64,000 bases of DNA from Ameyamaea chiangmaiensis (GCF_013376175.1 NZ_JABXXR010000001.1:27284-91283), one strand, 5' to 3'; positions 33,844 through 43,275 are shown, numbered from the stretch's first letter. Made by a program: numbers and translations. Notes: generated from the sequence alone by a model not told the origin.

Positions 33844-34503
33844 TCAGCGGGCGACGATGCCCGCAGCGGCGAGGCTGGCCAGCGCCGCTGCCTGTAGCGT
33901 GGCCGCGTTGGCCGCGCCTGTGACGGACGCATCCCACTGGAGCTCGGCGCCGTTGACCTCGGCCATCCGTTTGATGACGGTCGCCCGGCGGCTGGTCTGG
34001 GGCTGCAGGCGCATCAGATTGAACAGGATGCCGACAGCCGTATTGGAACCGTTGAACGGCACGTACTGCCCGAACGCTGTATCGATGACCGTGATCACGA
34101 AGGAATCACCCTCGACAAAGGCCGTAGTGCCCGCGGTCACCGTGAACCCCAGACCATTACTGCCGGTGAAAGCAGTTCCGACGGCGCCGCTGCCGATCGC
34201 ATTATCCTTGGCGTCGGTAACCGAGAACGCCGTGTCCGATGTCATCAGCAGGGTATAATTGCTCGGCGACGTTGCTGCCGTCGTGGTGACCGTCCCGATC
34301 GTCCCATCGCCGGTGTTACCCTCGGCCACGATGATATCTGCTGCCAGAGACGCGGCGGCCGCGATCACGAGACCGCCCTGAAACGTGACTTCCGCGTCGG
34401 TCGCATTCACGACTTCGCCCTCATCGCGGGACAGATAGCCGTTGGCCTCACGGACGAGGAACGCGCCGGAATAGTAATTCTCGTGCAGAACTGGACTGAC
34501 CAT
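33844..34503 (-). CDS. Head decoration protein, lambda gpD family
   Basis: 219 residues, about twice lambda gpD. The N-terminal MVSPVLHENYYSGAFLVREANGYLSRDEGEV and the C-terminal FNLMRLQPQTSRRATVIKRMAEVNGAELQWD match the gpD family. An extra insert of about 70 residues (about 80-150) in the middle resembles a surface-exposed domain. It should stabilise the filled capsid. Confidence 0.8.
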   Translation of the reverse strand: MVSPVLHENYYSGAFLVREANGYLSRDEGEVVNATDAEVTFQGGLVIAAAASLAADIIVAEGNTGDGTIGTVTTTAATSPSNYTLLMTSDTAFSVTDAKDNAIGSGAVGTAFTGSNGLGFTVTAGTTAFVEGDSFVITVIDTAFGQYVPFNGSNTAVGILFNLMRLQPQTSRRATVIKRMAEVNGAELQWDASVTGAANAATLQAAALASLAAAGIVAR

Positions 34504-34513
34504 GATGCCCTCC

Positions 34514-35122
34514 TCAGGCCTTCAGCTTGATGCCGACGCGCTGCGCCGATTTTTCCCAGCTGGACGAAGCCGCCTGGGCGCGTGACTGCGGGGCACGATC
34601 CATGCCGGTGCGCGCGCTGGGGAACGCCTGCATGCGGGCCGACAGGCTCCCGGTCGCACTGACGGGGCCGCCCTTCGCCGCCGCGCGTAGTGTCCGGATC
34701 GCAGCACTCGCGCTCATCGACGTGTTGAACGCCAGATGGGCCGCCATGTCGGGCCGGGTTGCCGCAGCCTTGTCGGCGAAGATGGCGCCGCACCGGGCGC
34801 GTTCCTGACGTCGCGCGGCCTTGGCGTTTTCGTCATCCTCGTCCGTGTCGACATCGTCGCTGTCATCATCAGCGCGTCGACGGCCAGACGGCCGGTCGTC
34901 GTCCTGATCGCCCTCATTGTCATCGCCGTCGTTATCGTCGTCGGCCGCGCGACGACCACGGGCACGGGCATTTTCATCGTCCGATGAGTCGTCATCGCTG
35001 TCGTCGTCTGCGTCGGCAGGGTCCTGACGATTATCCTCGTCATCGTCCGCGCGGCGTGAGGACAGACTGGTCGAGCCCAGCAGGTGCGCGAACGAAAGCC
35101 GCGCGTTTCCGCGATTTGCCAT
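34514..35122 (-). CDS. Acidic capsid scaffold-like protein
   Basis: 202 residues from ATG 35122. Residues 25-100 are dominated by Asp (DDDSDDDSSDDENARARGRR and similar repeats) with Arg clusters. The C-terminal half (IFADKAAATRPDMAAHLAFNTSMSASAAIRTLRAA) resembles the end of lambda C/Nu3-type scaffolds. It lies directly after the S49 protease. In lambda the scaffold is nested in the protease gene; here it is separate. The call rests on composition and order. Confidence 0.6.
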   Translation of the reverse strand: MANRGNARLSFAHLLGSTSLSSRRADDDEDNRQDPADADDDSDDDSSDDENARARGRRAADDDNDGDDNEGDQDDDRPSGRRRADDDSDDVDTDEDDENAKAARRQERARCGAIFADKAAATRPDMAAHLAFNTSMSASAAIRTLRAAAKGGPVSATGSLSARMQAFPSARTGMDRAPQSRAQAASSSWEKSAQRVGIKLKA

Positions 35123-35144
35123 GATATTTCCTGTGTGTTGACAG

Positions 35145-36014
35145 TCAGAGTGAGCCGACGAAGTCCGCGAAAGACTGAGCCGGCGACATGACGGCATTGG
35201 CGAGGCCGGCCGTGACGCCCTCGGCCCCGAGAAAAGTGCGGGCCTGAAACCCGCGTACGTCGCTGGCCCGCAAGCCGCGGTTCCGGGCGACGGTATCGAC
35301 GAACAGTTCACCCATCGTGTCGATATCGGCCTGCATGCGACCCAGAGCACCCTTGCTCAGGGCCTCATAGGGCGATCTCTCGGCCTTCAGGTCGCCGTAA
35401 CGGATCAGCGTGACGGTGATGCCGTCCTTGTCCATCGCCCGGGTCAGGTCGGCGTGCATGCAGATCACGCCGATCGACCCGGTGCCGCCCGTGCGTGGCA
35501 CGGTGATGCCATCGCACGCCGAGGCCAGAGCGTAAGCCGCGCTGAACGCGTTTTCGTCCAGGACCGCGCGAATGGGCTTCTGACCGCGCACCGAGAACAC
35601 AAGATCGACCAGATCGAAGCACCCGGCCACTTCGCCGCCGGGGCTGTCGATGTCGAGCATGATGCCCCGCACCGTGTCGTCGGCCAGGGCGCAGAGCAGG
35701 TTGTGCCGGATCCCGTCATAGCCGGTCATCCCGGAGAATGGCCGGATGCTGCCCAGCTTCTGCACCAGCGTCCCGGTCACCGGTATCACGGCCACGCCGG
35801 CCACCACGTCATAGCCGACGTCGCGCGCCGCCGACCCGGGCTCCGCATCGCCTTCATCGTCGGACATGGTCGTTGCCACAGCTCGACCGCTGCTGACGAT
35901 ATGCGCGACGACCAGCCTGTCGGCGAGAGCCGCGACGATGATCTCCGCTTTCTGTGGGTGGATCGCGACGGGCACGTTGAAGATCTTCTGCGCCAGAAAG
36001 GGGAGCCTGCTCAT
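35145..36014 (-). CDS. S49 prohead protease (SppA/lambda gpC-like)
   Basis: 289 residues from ATG 36014 (ATGA overlap with portal). Catalytic Ser158 lies in DENAFSAAYALAS and Lys210 in RYGDLKAERSPYEALS, the Ser-Lys dyad of S49 peptidases. DIDSPGGEVAG (about 121-131) and GTGSIGVICMHADLTRAMDKDG are family motifs. It should trim capsid and scaffold proteins during head maturation. Confidence 0.88.
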   Translation of the reverse strand: MSRLPFLAQKIFNVPVAIHPQKAEIIVAALADRLVVAHIVSSGRAVATTMSDDEGDAEPGSAARDVGYDVVAGVAVIPVTGTLVQKLGSIRPFSGMTGYDGIRHNLLCALADDTVRGIMLDIDSPGGEVAGCFDLVDLVFSVRGQKPIRAVLDENAFSAAYALASACDGITVPRTGGTGSIGVICMHADLTRAMDKDGITVTLIRYGDLKAERSPYEALSKGALGRMQADIDTMGELFVDTVARNRGLRASDVRGFQARTFLGAEGVTAGLANAVMSPAQSFADFVGSL

Positions 36015-37645
36015 GTTGCTTCCGGCTCCTTCTGCACATCGTTGGCCGGCACACCCATCGCCCATTCGGGGAATGGAATGCCGCGATCGGTCATCTGCTT
36101 CCGCTCGGTTGCGCGCTGATCGAGGACCTCTTCGTAGTCCAGACCCTGCTCGGCACACTCCCGCTCCAGTGTGCCAAACCCTGCATCCAGACCCATGATG
36201 GCACCCTTGCGTTCGGCGACAGGATCCACCCATCCTCGGGCAGGTCCGATCCACCAGCAGCGGGAGAAAGCTGCGCGGGCATCGAGGAAGTCCGGTGCGT
36301 TCCGGGGCAGGGGGACCCGTTTGCGATCGAACTGTTCTTCGAGGTGGGCGACATAGATCGGCCGTGCCGTGTCCGCCCCGAAGTCCATCCGGCGGCGATA
36401 CAGGGTTTTCGAGGCCTCCAGAAAGGATGAGCGTGACGAGGAATAGTTCGTCTGGCTGTAATCCATACTGATCTGCTCGGCAGAGAGCCCCGTTGCTGCG
36501 CTGAAATTACGCAGGAACGCACGATGAAACTCCGCAAATCCGCTGTAAGGTCGGCTGGCCGAGACCGTCGAGACTTTCTCGCCGGGTGCAAGCGACGGAA
36601 TGCGGACCCCGTTGATCGAGATGGGGTTCTGGTCGTGAAATTCCCGACGCAGATTCTGGTAGGCCGACCCTTCTTCACCCCCCATTACGTCATCCGAATC
36701 ATAGGGGCTTTCGAAGAACGTCGCGAAACAGGTCTGGATCAGAGCCTGCTGCAGCTCCGCCTGGTCATACCGGGACAGCATGCGAAACCGGTTCATGATC
36801 GGCGTGAAGATCGACAGCCCACGGTGCTGGTCGGCGTCGTCATGGTCGTACGAATGGACCAACACCGGACGCCCCCAGGGGGTGTACCGAGCCACCCGTT
36901 CCCATTCCACGCTCTCGACCGCATCGAAATAGTCGAACTGATGCGCCCGACGGATATGGTAGGCGATGTGCGCGCCGTTATCGTTCAGTTCCACGCCACC
37001 ACGCAGGAAATGCGTATCGATCTGCTGCCATGGATTGGACAGGCGGTCCGGGTGGATCACCTCCATCGTCATGGCATAGTCCGAACCCATCGGCAGGCGG
37101 CCTTCGTCGTAATGCAGCCTGATCAGGGACTCGCCATCCTTGACCCGGTGCATGAAGGCAAGACGCAGCATCTGCTGAACACTCAGGCGCTGCTGCTGGT
37201 CGCACAGGAACAGAGGGTCTTCCGACCAGGTGCGCCATTCGGCCTCCACCACGCGGCGGAATTCGTCCGCCCAGACCGGGTCGAACCCCTTCCCATATCT
37301 CTGGGACAGCGCCCGGTAATCGGGCTTGGCCACCAGTCGCCATTGCGCTCCGATGACATTGTCTGTCGCGCGTGTGACGACACCCCGCGCCCATCCATCG
37401 TTATGGAAAAGGTCCCGCGCGCGCGCCGCCATGCGGTCGCGGTTGAGGTTGATCTCATTGTCCGGGGAGCGGAGAAGGGGGTTCCAGTCCGCACCTTCCT
37501 GACTGAAAGGGTTGGCGGAGTCATAGGCGAATGCGCCGCCCATGCCACCCAGGATGCCCGGCAATACGGTCGGAGGCAGCTGCGGACCGGCGCCGCCGTC
37601 AGCAACGGCGTTCCACATCTTCGCAAGCAGCCTCGGAGCTTTCAT
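36011..37645 (-). CDS. Portal protein, lambda gpB family
   Basis: 544 residues from ATG 37645, chosen because it overlaps the gpW stop (ATGA); the open frame reaches 37678. RDRMAARARDLFHNDGWARGVVTRATDNVIGAQWRL, HRVKDGESLIRLHYDEGRLP and GISEQISMDYSQTNYSSSRSSFLE-like segments are typical of lambda-type portals. It forms the DNA gate at one capsid vertex. Confidence 0.88.
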   Translation of the reverse strand: MKAPRLLAKMWNAVADGGAGPQLPPTVLPGILGGMGGAFAYDSANPFSQEGADWNPLLRSPDNEINLNRDRMAARARDLFHNDGWARGVVTRATDNVIGAQWRLVAKPDYRALSQRYGKGFDPVWADEFRRVVEAEWRTWSEDPLFLCDQQQRLSVQQMLRLAFMHRVKDGESLIRLHYDEGRLPMGSDYAMTMEVIHPDRLSNPWQQIDTHFLRGGVELNDNGAHIAYHIRRAHQFDYFDAVESVEWERVARYTPWGRPVLVHSYDHDDADQHRGLSIFTPIMNRFRMLSRYDQAELQQALIQTCFATFFESPYDSDDVMGGEEGSAYQNLRREFHDQNPISINGVRIPSLAPGEKVSTVSASRPYSGFAEFHRAFLRNFSAATGLSAEQISMDYSQTNYSSSRSSFLEASKTLYRRRMDFGADTARPIYVAHLEEQFDRKRVPLPRNAPDFLDARAAFSRCWWIGPARGWVDPVAERKGAIMGLDAGFGTLERECAEQGLDYEEVLDQRATERKQMTDRGIPFPEWAMGVPANDVQKEPEAT

Positions 37646-37914
37646 CGGAAATATGGCCTCATCGGTCGGCGCCGACACTCGACGCCGAGTAGAATGTTGA
37701 ACTCACGAATGTTCTGACGGAGCTGAGCCTGGTCAGCATTGCTGAAGCTGACGCTCCGGCTCCCGTCGCCCTGCGCGTAACTGACGGAAGCCGGCCTCTT
37801 GCCGCTCAGTAACTGCTGAAGTGCGACCTGCGCGCCGTTTCGCGCGGCGATCACTTGCGCTTCCGTCATGCCCGCCCACGTACCCCGAGGGACGGGGAAG
37901 ATTGATTTCAGCAT
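37642..37914 (-). CDS. Head completion protein gpW
   Basis: 90 residues. MTEAQVIAARNGAQVALQQLLSGKRPASVSYAQGDGSRSVSFSNADQAQLRQNIREFNILLG is a complete gpW domain. It joins head and tail after packaging. In lambda gpW also lies between terminase and portal. Confidence 0.85.
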   Translation of the reverse strand: MLKSIFPVPRGTWAGMTEAQVIAARNGAQVALQQLLSGKRPASVSYAQGDGSRSVSFSNADQAQLRQNIREFNILLGVECRRRPMRPYFR

Positions 37915-37918
37915 GTGC

Positions 37919-38680
37919 CTAGCCTCGTAATTTCTGCCGTTTTAAAGCGGCGCGGATCGCCGCGCCCGTGACGCGGGATGCCTTTTGCGACACAAGGCCG
38001 TTCACGATGGCCGTGACCGGCAATTTCGCCGAGTAATTCGGCTCCGTGCGAACGAATTTGAATATTTCGGCAATCTTGCCCTTCGAGACGAGCTTGTAGA
38101 TCCCTTTCGGGCGTCCTGAGGCCCGATCGCGCCCGAGGAAATATTCCGAGCGTTGCCCCTTTGCGACCAGGCCTCGCTTGGCCAGACGCCGCGCGTGAGC
38201 GTCCTTCAGGTTTCGTGTCTGGTCGCTCATCATGCCCAACCGTGAGAGCACGACCTTGTAGACGGAGACGGGAACGTTTCCATAACGGTCGAGCGTGACA
38301 TCGCGCCCAGGCAGGACGTATTGTCCGCCTGAAAGGGTCGCAAGCCGGGCTTCGAACTTCTTCCGGTCGCGCGCGCCGCCGCGTTCTTCCACCCCGATAA
38401 ATGCGATCCGGGGCACAGGCTTGCCGTCCCGGTCGTGGTCCTTGCTGGCAACCCAGGCCTCAAGTGAATTCCGTGTCGCGGCTTTGACGAAAAATCCACC
38501 CAGCGTAAATGGGTTCGGGTTTTCAAACACCTCCTTCATCCTGTCGATGACAGCCGCTTTACTGTCTCGCGCCAGCATGTTCAGGGTGTGGGCGGCCGCC
38601 TCCGGAATTTCGTCGCGTGCCAAGGCACTCAATCGCCTCTGGATATCGCGCGTATCGACCGAAACCCGGAGAACGACCAT
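37919..38680 (-). CDS. Minor tail protein Z-like (GPZ)
   Basis: 253 residues. The sequence begins LRVSVDTRDIQRRLSALARDEIPEAAAHTLNMLARDSKAAVIDRMKEVF and continues with NPFTLGGFFVKAATRNSLEAWVASKD, resembling prophage minor tail protein Z. The position between terminase and gpW is unusual for a tail gene, but I have no better family. The C-terminal part is strongly basic. Confidence 0.55.
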   Translation of the reverse strand: MVVLRVSVDTRDIQRRLSALARDEIPEAAAHTLNMLARDSKAAVIDRMKEVFENPNPFTLGGFFVKAATRNSLEAWVASKDHDRDGKPVPRIAFIGVEERGGARDRKKFEARLATLSGGQYVLPGRDVTLDRYGNVPVSVYKVVLSRLGMMSDQTRNLKDAHARRLAKRGLVAKGQRSEYFLGRDRASGRPKGIYKLVSKGKIAEIFKFVRTEPNYSAKLPVTAIVNGLVSQKASRVTGAAIRAALKRQKLRG

Positions 38681-38681
38681 G

Positions 38682-40802
38682 TCACCTCGCCCAACGCCGT
38701 CGCGGCGCGGGCGCCGCAGGCTTCATCATGACTCCCGCCTGGGGGAGGGAGGACCTTGCCAAGGACACCACCTCCGGCGCCTGATCCAGGCCGACCACCA
38801 GGCTGTTGCGGTCCCATTCCGCGCACCACCCAGGCGGACTGTTCCAATTGATGCGGTGCAACCCAAAGAGATTGGCCATGACCAGAGTCATGACCATCAG
38901 GTCGAGCGCCTCGTTCCGGCCGCCAGCACGCTTCTTCTGCCACCGGCCGTTCGGCAGCCGTTCTTCCGCCACCAACTGCTCGAAAAACGGGTAGGGGGGC
39001 TCGACCGGAATCAGGTCGGCTGGGAAATGCACGGCAAGCGGTCCGCTTTCGGCACGTTGCAAAGCCACATGAAGATCGTCTTTCGCCCGGTTGGGGTTGA
39101 AGAGACCGACCGGAATTTCACCGCGGGCGGACGCCCGCCTGTCCTTGCGCTGGCTGTCCGGGTGCGACACCGACAGAAACGGCGCATTTGGGGTTGATAG
39201 CCCCTTGAGCGGCAATATCGTCCACGCCTCACGGCCGTCGATACGACCCGCGATTTTAACGAGCCCGGCCGATTTCGCCCGACGCCAGGCGTTGTATGCC
39301 TGGAGCGTAACGCCTTCCTGACCGCCGCTGTCATAGCCGGCGGCCCGGATACGCATGCCGCGCCCCGTGCCGTCGCTCAAAGGATAGATGCGCGTCGCGA
39401 GAACACGCAGAACTTCGTCCCAATCGCCGGGACTGGTCGCAGGATCGGCATCGACCGTCCAATGGTCGACCACCCAGCTTTCGGCACTCACGCCCCAGCC
39501 GCGTACGAGGATTTCGAAACGGTTCGACTGGACATCGACGGCGGCCGTAAGGAACCGCACGCCCGGGGGCACGCGCCCGAGGGCAAGACCAGCTTCCGCG
39601 CGCTCCGCAAGGATGCCGGCATCAAGGCTGCCGGCCTTGGCAGGCTCCTCGAAGGGCAAGCCCCAACGCTTGACGACGACGTCCTTGAATTTCTGCCGTG
39701 CGTCCTCTTCGCCGGCATCATACGCGCGCTTGGCCTTCTCATATTCAAACGCAAGCGACCCGATGCCGCCGATAATGAAGGGCGACATCAGGCCGGTGAT
39801 CCAGAACCCCGCGATGTCGCGCGCGACCAGTTCCCCGGTGACCTCGCCGGTTTCCGAAATTTCCTGCCCTTCGCCCACCCAAACGCCATCGCGGTTCATG
39901 ACGCGACGCCATTTGTCCTCGATCTCCGCGCCGCAGCACGGGCACAGGAGGCGTGCCGCGTCGCGGACCTCATCGAGAGGCGCGTCCGCCGGCCAATCCA
40001 GCACCATCTCGCGGCCGGCCGATGGGTTTGGCGAGGAAAATCCGTTGCAATGCGGGCAGGGCCAATACCAGACGCGCCGGTCGCTGTCGCGGTAGAGCGA
40101 CATGATTCCGGACGTCCAGTCCTTGGGCTTGATCCCCGCCGCCCGGTCAGGATGGCTCTCGGCCAGGATCATGGATTCGAGACCGAACGTCTGCCGGCGC
40201 AGATCGGCAAGGCCATACGGATCACCGCGTGTGCTGTCGCAGGCATCGAGCTCGGTGATGATGATCCGGGGTGCCGACTTGTTGATCAGGTTGTTATAGG
40301 TCGCCGTCAGATACTGGATCCACATCCCCCGGAAGCGCTTGAACGACAAGGACCGCAGCTTCGGTGCCTTGCCGAGCCGGTCGGCCATCATCGGATGAGC
40401 CTCGATCATCGGCTCGATCTCGGCCTTCACATACTGCTCGATGACCGTGTCGGTATGGGCGTAATTCAGCATATCGGCAGGGTCGAACCCGACCGACTGC
40501 AACTGCCAGTTCTGACCCACCGCCGTTTTGCCCGACCGACCGGGGCCCACGATGGCCGTGGTCAGATGCGTCCGGCTGGTCAGAGCCTTCATAGGCCCCA
40601 CAAGATAGGGTGCCTCGTCATGACTCCACAGGCCGACATAACCGCCGCCCCGATTGTCGAGGTAGCGATAACGAGCGGCGCAGTCGGCTACGTCGATTTT
40701 CTCGGCCGGAAGGAAGGCCTTGAGGGCATCCGCGAGGAGCGTGCGCGGGTCGGCGAACTGGATGTCGTCAGGCGACTTGAAGCTCGGGTTGCTCGCCTGC
40801 AT
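38682..40802 (-). CDS. Terminase large subunit, gpA family
   Basis: 706 residues from ATG 40802; GTG 40811 is the alternative. Walker A AIVGPGRSGKTAVG lies near 84-97. A CPHC...CPCC zinc-binding region is at about 250-300, and the GpA end KKRAGGRNEALDLMVMTLVMANL at about 630-652. It cuts and translocates DNA into the prohead. The first 45 bases overlap the small subunit gene. Confidence 0.9.
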   Translation of the reverse strand: MQASNPSFKSPDDIQFADPRTLLADALKAFLPAEKIDVADCAARYRYLDNRGGGYVGLWSHDEAPYLVGPMKALTSRTHLTTAIVGPGRSGKTAVGQNWQLQSVGFDPADMLNYAHTDTVIEQYVKAEIEPMIEAHPMMADRLGKAPKLRSLSFKRFRGMWIQYLTATYNNLINKSAPRIIITELDACDSTRGDPYGLADLRRQTFGLESMILAESHPDRAAGIKPKDWTSGIMSLYRDSDRRVWYWPCPHCNGFSSPNPSAGREMVLDWPADAPLDEVRDAARLLCPCCGAEIEDKWRRVMNRDGVWVGEGQEISETGEVTGELVARDIAGFWITGLMSPFIIGGIGSLAFEYEKAKRAYDAGEEDARQKFKDVVVKRWGLPFEEPAKAGSLDAGILAERAEAGLALGRVPPGVRFLTAAVDVQSNRFEILVRGWGVSAESWVVDHWTVDADPATSPGDWDEVLRVLATRIYPLSDGTGRGMRIRAAGYDSGGQEGVTLQAYNAWRRAKSAGLVKIAGRIDGREAWTILPLKGLSTPNAPFLSVSHPDSQRKDRRASARGEIPVGLFNPNRAKDDLHVALQRAESGPLAVHFPADLIPVEPPYPFFEQLVAEERLPNGRWQKKRAGGRNEALDLMVMTLVMANLFGLHRINWNSPPGWCAEWDRNSLVVGLDQAPEVVSLARSSLPQAGVMMKPAAPAPRRRWAR

Positions 40803-41382
40803 CGTCACCACTCTCCATGGCGCGCATCACCTTCTCGACGATGCCACGCTGCATATCTGCAAACCTGATCTCAGCATGTCGGAGCTGCGCGTCCGAGCAG
40901 TTCAGTTCCTGACACAACCTGCGCACGAAGATCCCGGACTCTCGCGCTATCTGGGCGAAGGCGCCGCCGGCAAGATCTGCGAACTCATCCACTTTCACCA
41001 GCTGCCGGCACTTTTCAGCCTGTCTTACCTTCATTTCCTGCAGGCGCATCAGGTCGATCTGTTCCTTCACAGGAACGCGTGATGACGGAAGTGATTCCGG
41101 TTCCGACTTCAAGCCCAGATCGAGCGTGAGCTGGAGCTTCATCAACTCCTCATCCCGATCGGCCTTGCGCGCCTGTTCCTCAGCCTGGCGGTCAGACAGG
41201 AAGGTGACGACGTCATCAACGCTGAACTGCCAGTTGACGCCGTTCGTGCCACGCTCGACGACCGGAAACTCAGGCCACTTGTCGAGCCAGCTGGTCAGCG
41301 TGGGCAGCGATACCCGGAGAAGCCGTGCGAGTTCGCGCTTGTTGACCGTCATGGCGGTGGCTGGTGCTGAAACCTGATCCAT
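40768..41382 (-). CDS. Terminase small subunit, Nu1-like
   Basis: 204 residues. VNKRELARLLRVSLPTLTSWLDKWPEFPVVERG is the winged-helix DNA-binding domain of Nu1-type small terminases. A long coiled coil follows. ATG 41382 is very close to AGGAG, so GTG 41385 or the ATG at 41352 remain possible. It recognises the packaging site (cos or pac), which I could not locate by eye. Confidence 0.82.
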   Translation of the reverse strand: MDQVSAPATAMTVNKRELARLLRVSLPTLTSWLDKWPEFPVVERGTNGVNWQFSVDDVVTFLSDRQAEEQARKADRDEELMKLQLTLDLGLKSEPESLPSSRVPVKEQIDLMRLQEMKVRQAEKCRQLVKVDEFADLAGGAFAQIARESGIFVRRLCQELNCSDAQLRHAEIRFADMQRGIVEKVMRAMESGDDAGEQPELQVA

Positions 41383-41612
41383 CACTCCTCACCAGACGAC
41401 AACAGAAATGGAAACACCAAGTGAATTCAAAATCTTATCAGAGAGTGTGACCAACCGGGCGCGAACTTGCCCTCGGTAGGGGACTCCGGCCAGAGGGACC
41501 CAAAAATTTCGATCCATCCCGAGGATTTCGCTTATTAGTGCTAATTGGACCACGGCGAGATGGGCGGGATCGCGGGAGGCTACATGATGCCCTCCCGTAC
41601 CTGGAATGGCAC
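41383..41612. promoter_or_regulatory. Late-operon upstream region
   Basis: About 230 bases between the early-operon terminator and terminase. No gene is convincing in it. By layout it should contain the late promoter and possibly the packaging site. I see no clear -35/-10 pair, which would fit a promoter needing a phage activator. Confidence 0.4.
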
Positions 41613-41648
41613 AAAAAAGGCGACGCACGCTCGGAAGCATACGTCGCC
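41613..41648 (-). terminator. Strong terminator ending the leftward early operon
   Basis: Minus strand GGCGACGTATGC pairs with GCGTGCGTCGCC (12 bp with two G-U pairs) around a six-base loop, then six T. It lies five bases after the stop of the DUF6362 gene. Confidence 0.88.
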
Positions 41649-41653
41649 GCAAA

Positions 41654-42139
41654 TCATACCTTCGGAAATAGTGCAAAATGGGGAGTTTGGGGAGAGAAAA
41701 ATTCAGGTTCGCTGATTTTTTTTCCGATGTGCTCAACTGCCACGCGATGCCACTGCTTCGCGGTCTTGTGGTCTATCGAGAACTTCTCAGCAATCTTCCG
41801 CCACGTCCACCGATGCTGACCACTGATCGGATGAACAACGAGGCGCATGTTCACCACTTTGCGCAAGCGTTGTTCTGCGGGGCCGAACGTTGATAGCCAT
41901 CCCAGTGCGATGTCCATGCGCGTCACCGCATCCGCTGCCGGTGCCGGCATGCGCTCGTCGGACTCACGATCCCAGCCCAATTCTTCGAGGTCACGGACCA
42001 TCTCCGGCCATTGAGCCGTCTTGGCGCCGAGGCGATGGCCGCCACCAGGCAACGCCGCCAGGGTCAGCGCAGCTTCCTCAAGCCACTCCGCGACCTGATC
42101 CGGAACGTTGCGCGTGAAATCGATTTCCCGTGCTGTCAT
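41654..42139 (-). CDS. DUF6362-like HTH protein, candidate late-gene regulator
   Basis: 161 residues from ATG 42139 (ATGA overlap). VAEWLEEAALTLAALP..., WPEMVRDLEELGW, RMDIALGWLSTF and the C-terminal HTH WRKIAEKFSIDHKTAKQWHRVAVEHI follow the DUF6362 pattern. The recognition helix resembles sigma region 4. It is the last gene before the terminator and the late operon, the position of Q-type or sigma-like late activators. Activator function is inference. Confidence 0.65.
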   Translation of the reverse strand: MTAREIDFTRNVPDQVAEWLEEAALTLAALPGGGHRLGAKTAQWPEMVRDLEELGWDRESDERMPAPAADAVTRMDIALGWLSTFGPAEQRLRKVVNMRLVVHPISGQHRWTWRKIAEKFSIDHKTAKQWHRVAVEHIGKKISEPEFFSPQTPHFALFPKV

Positions 42140-42303
42140 GACATCAAATCGCGCCCGCAATCCGGCAATAGCAGAACATCTGCCGAGAAATCACACCCAA
42201 CTTCGATAAGGCTATTAAGCGTGTAAGACCTTTCCAGAGCAGGAATTCTAAATTCATGAGAGGCCAAACGACTCATGACGAAATATGATTTTAAATCAAT
42301 CAT
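42136..42303 (-). CDS. 55-residue phage protein coupled to both neighbours
   Basis: ATG 42303 overlaps the replication-gene stop (ATGA), and its own TGA overlaps the DUF6362 start. The product begins MIDLKSYFVMSRLASHEF and ends LLLPDCGRDLMS. It is more A+T-rich than its neighbours. The exact fit into the 160-base gap on both sides is the main evidence. No family recognised. Confidence 0.6.
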   Translation of the reverse strand: MIDLKSYFVMSRLASHEFRIPALERSYTLNSLIEVGCDFSADVLLLPDCGRDLMS

Positions 42304-43274
42304 GCTGCACTCTGCCTCTGCAGATTCGCCAGGAAATCACTCAATTTCGGCTGTTGTGCGCCGCGCTTGACCGGATCCATTTGCTCACGCCCCCACTTCA
42401 TCACAGCTTCCTCGTAGGCTCGTTCAGCATCGCGTCTTTCCTGCGTCATTCGTGGGGAAGCAGCTTTGATGTCATCGCCGACAGCCCCTTTGAAGTAGTC
42501 GAGACTACCGATTTCCTTCTGGTTTCCCTTGGCCGCATGACGCTTTGAGACACGGTCAATCGCTCCGACTACGATGTCTTCGATCTGATCGACGGGAAGG
42601 CCTTTCCGCAGACCGTCTGCTGCCCAGATACGGGCGATAGCCCAGCCCCCCATGTGGCGGGCATGGTCAAATCCCGCTGCCGCGTATGCGACCGGACCGA
42701 TACGCTGAAACACCTCGTCGATTTCCCGCGCGTCAGGCTCAGCTGTAGCTTCTAAGCTTTTAAGAGTACTAGCTTCAGCTAAGCTAGCTACGCGTAAGGG
42801 GGTTTCCGTTTGGGTTTTCTGGGTTTCGTCCGTCGACATGGATCTGCCTCCCGGAATGGCCATTGGCGGCATGTGATACTGGTTAGGATTGTTGCGCTCG
42901 TTCAGCGCCGTTTTGCGCGGTCTACCGCCCTTTTTCCCATTCTCCCGGTTCGCGAGCGTCCGTGCATCGGGCATCAGCTCGGATGGCCATGTCAGCGCCC
43001 CGCTCTCCGCACTCCAACCGAGCAGCTGGGTTTCGGATTGGGTTTCGAGATGGGTTACCAATTCGGTTTCCGTCATACGAAACCGAATGCGCGCCACGTC
43101 GGCCAGCGACGGCACGCGACCCCGACCGAACACAACCCGCCCATCGGTTCCATGTTCGAGTACGAGGTGCATCAGCGCCAGCCACACACCAACGGCCGCG
43201 AACCCGAGGGCCTGCAGGCGCAGATCGGTGTTCGCGATGAAAATGAGCTTCCGCTCCGGGATCGATCGGGCCAT
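42300..43274 (-). CDS. Replication initiation-like protein (lambda O position)
   Basis: 324 residues. The first 105 residues are helical and winged-helix-like (LADVARIRFRMTETELVTHLETQ). A basic linker RENGKKGGRPRKTALNERNNPNQ follows. The C-terminal part (WAIARIWAADGLRKGLPVDQIEDIVVGAIDRV) is helical. Placement with a DnaB-type helicase suggests an origin-binding initiator. A phage origin may lie inside this gene, as in lambdoid phages; no clear iterons seen. Confidence 0.6.
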   Translation of the reverse strand: MARSIPERKLIFIANTDLRLQALGFAAVGVWLALMHLVLEHGTDGRVVFGRGRVPSLADVARIRFRMTETELVTHLETQSETQLLGWSAESGALTWPSELMPDARTLANRENGKKGGRPRKTALNERNNPNQYHMPPMAIPGGRSMSTDETQKTQTETPLRVASLAEASTLKSLEATAEPDAREIDEVFQRIGPVAYAAAGFDHARHMGGWAIARIWAADGLRKGLPVDQIEDIVVGAIDRVSKRHAAKGNQKEIGSLDYFKGAVGDDIKAASPRMTQERRDAERAYEEAVMKWGREQMDPVKRGAQQPKLSDFLANLQRQSAA

Positions 43275-43275
43275 G

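Noticed and set aside
39462..40868. 468-codon plus-strand frame opposite terminase
   Set aside because: The terminase frame has Walker and zinc motifs; this one has none and runs against the operon.
41389..41736. 115-codon minus-strand frame between the DUF6362 gene and terminase
   Set aside because: It crosses a strong terminator and has no ribosome site or recognisable pattern.
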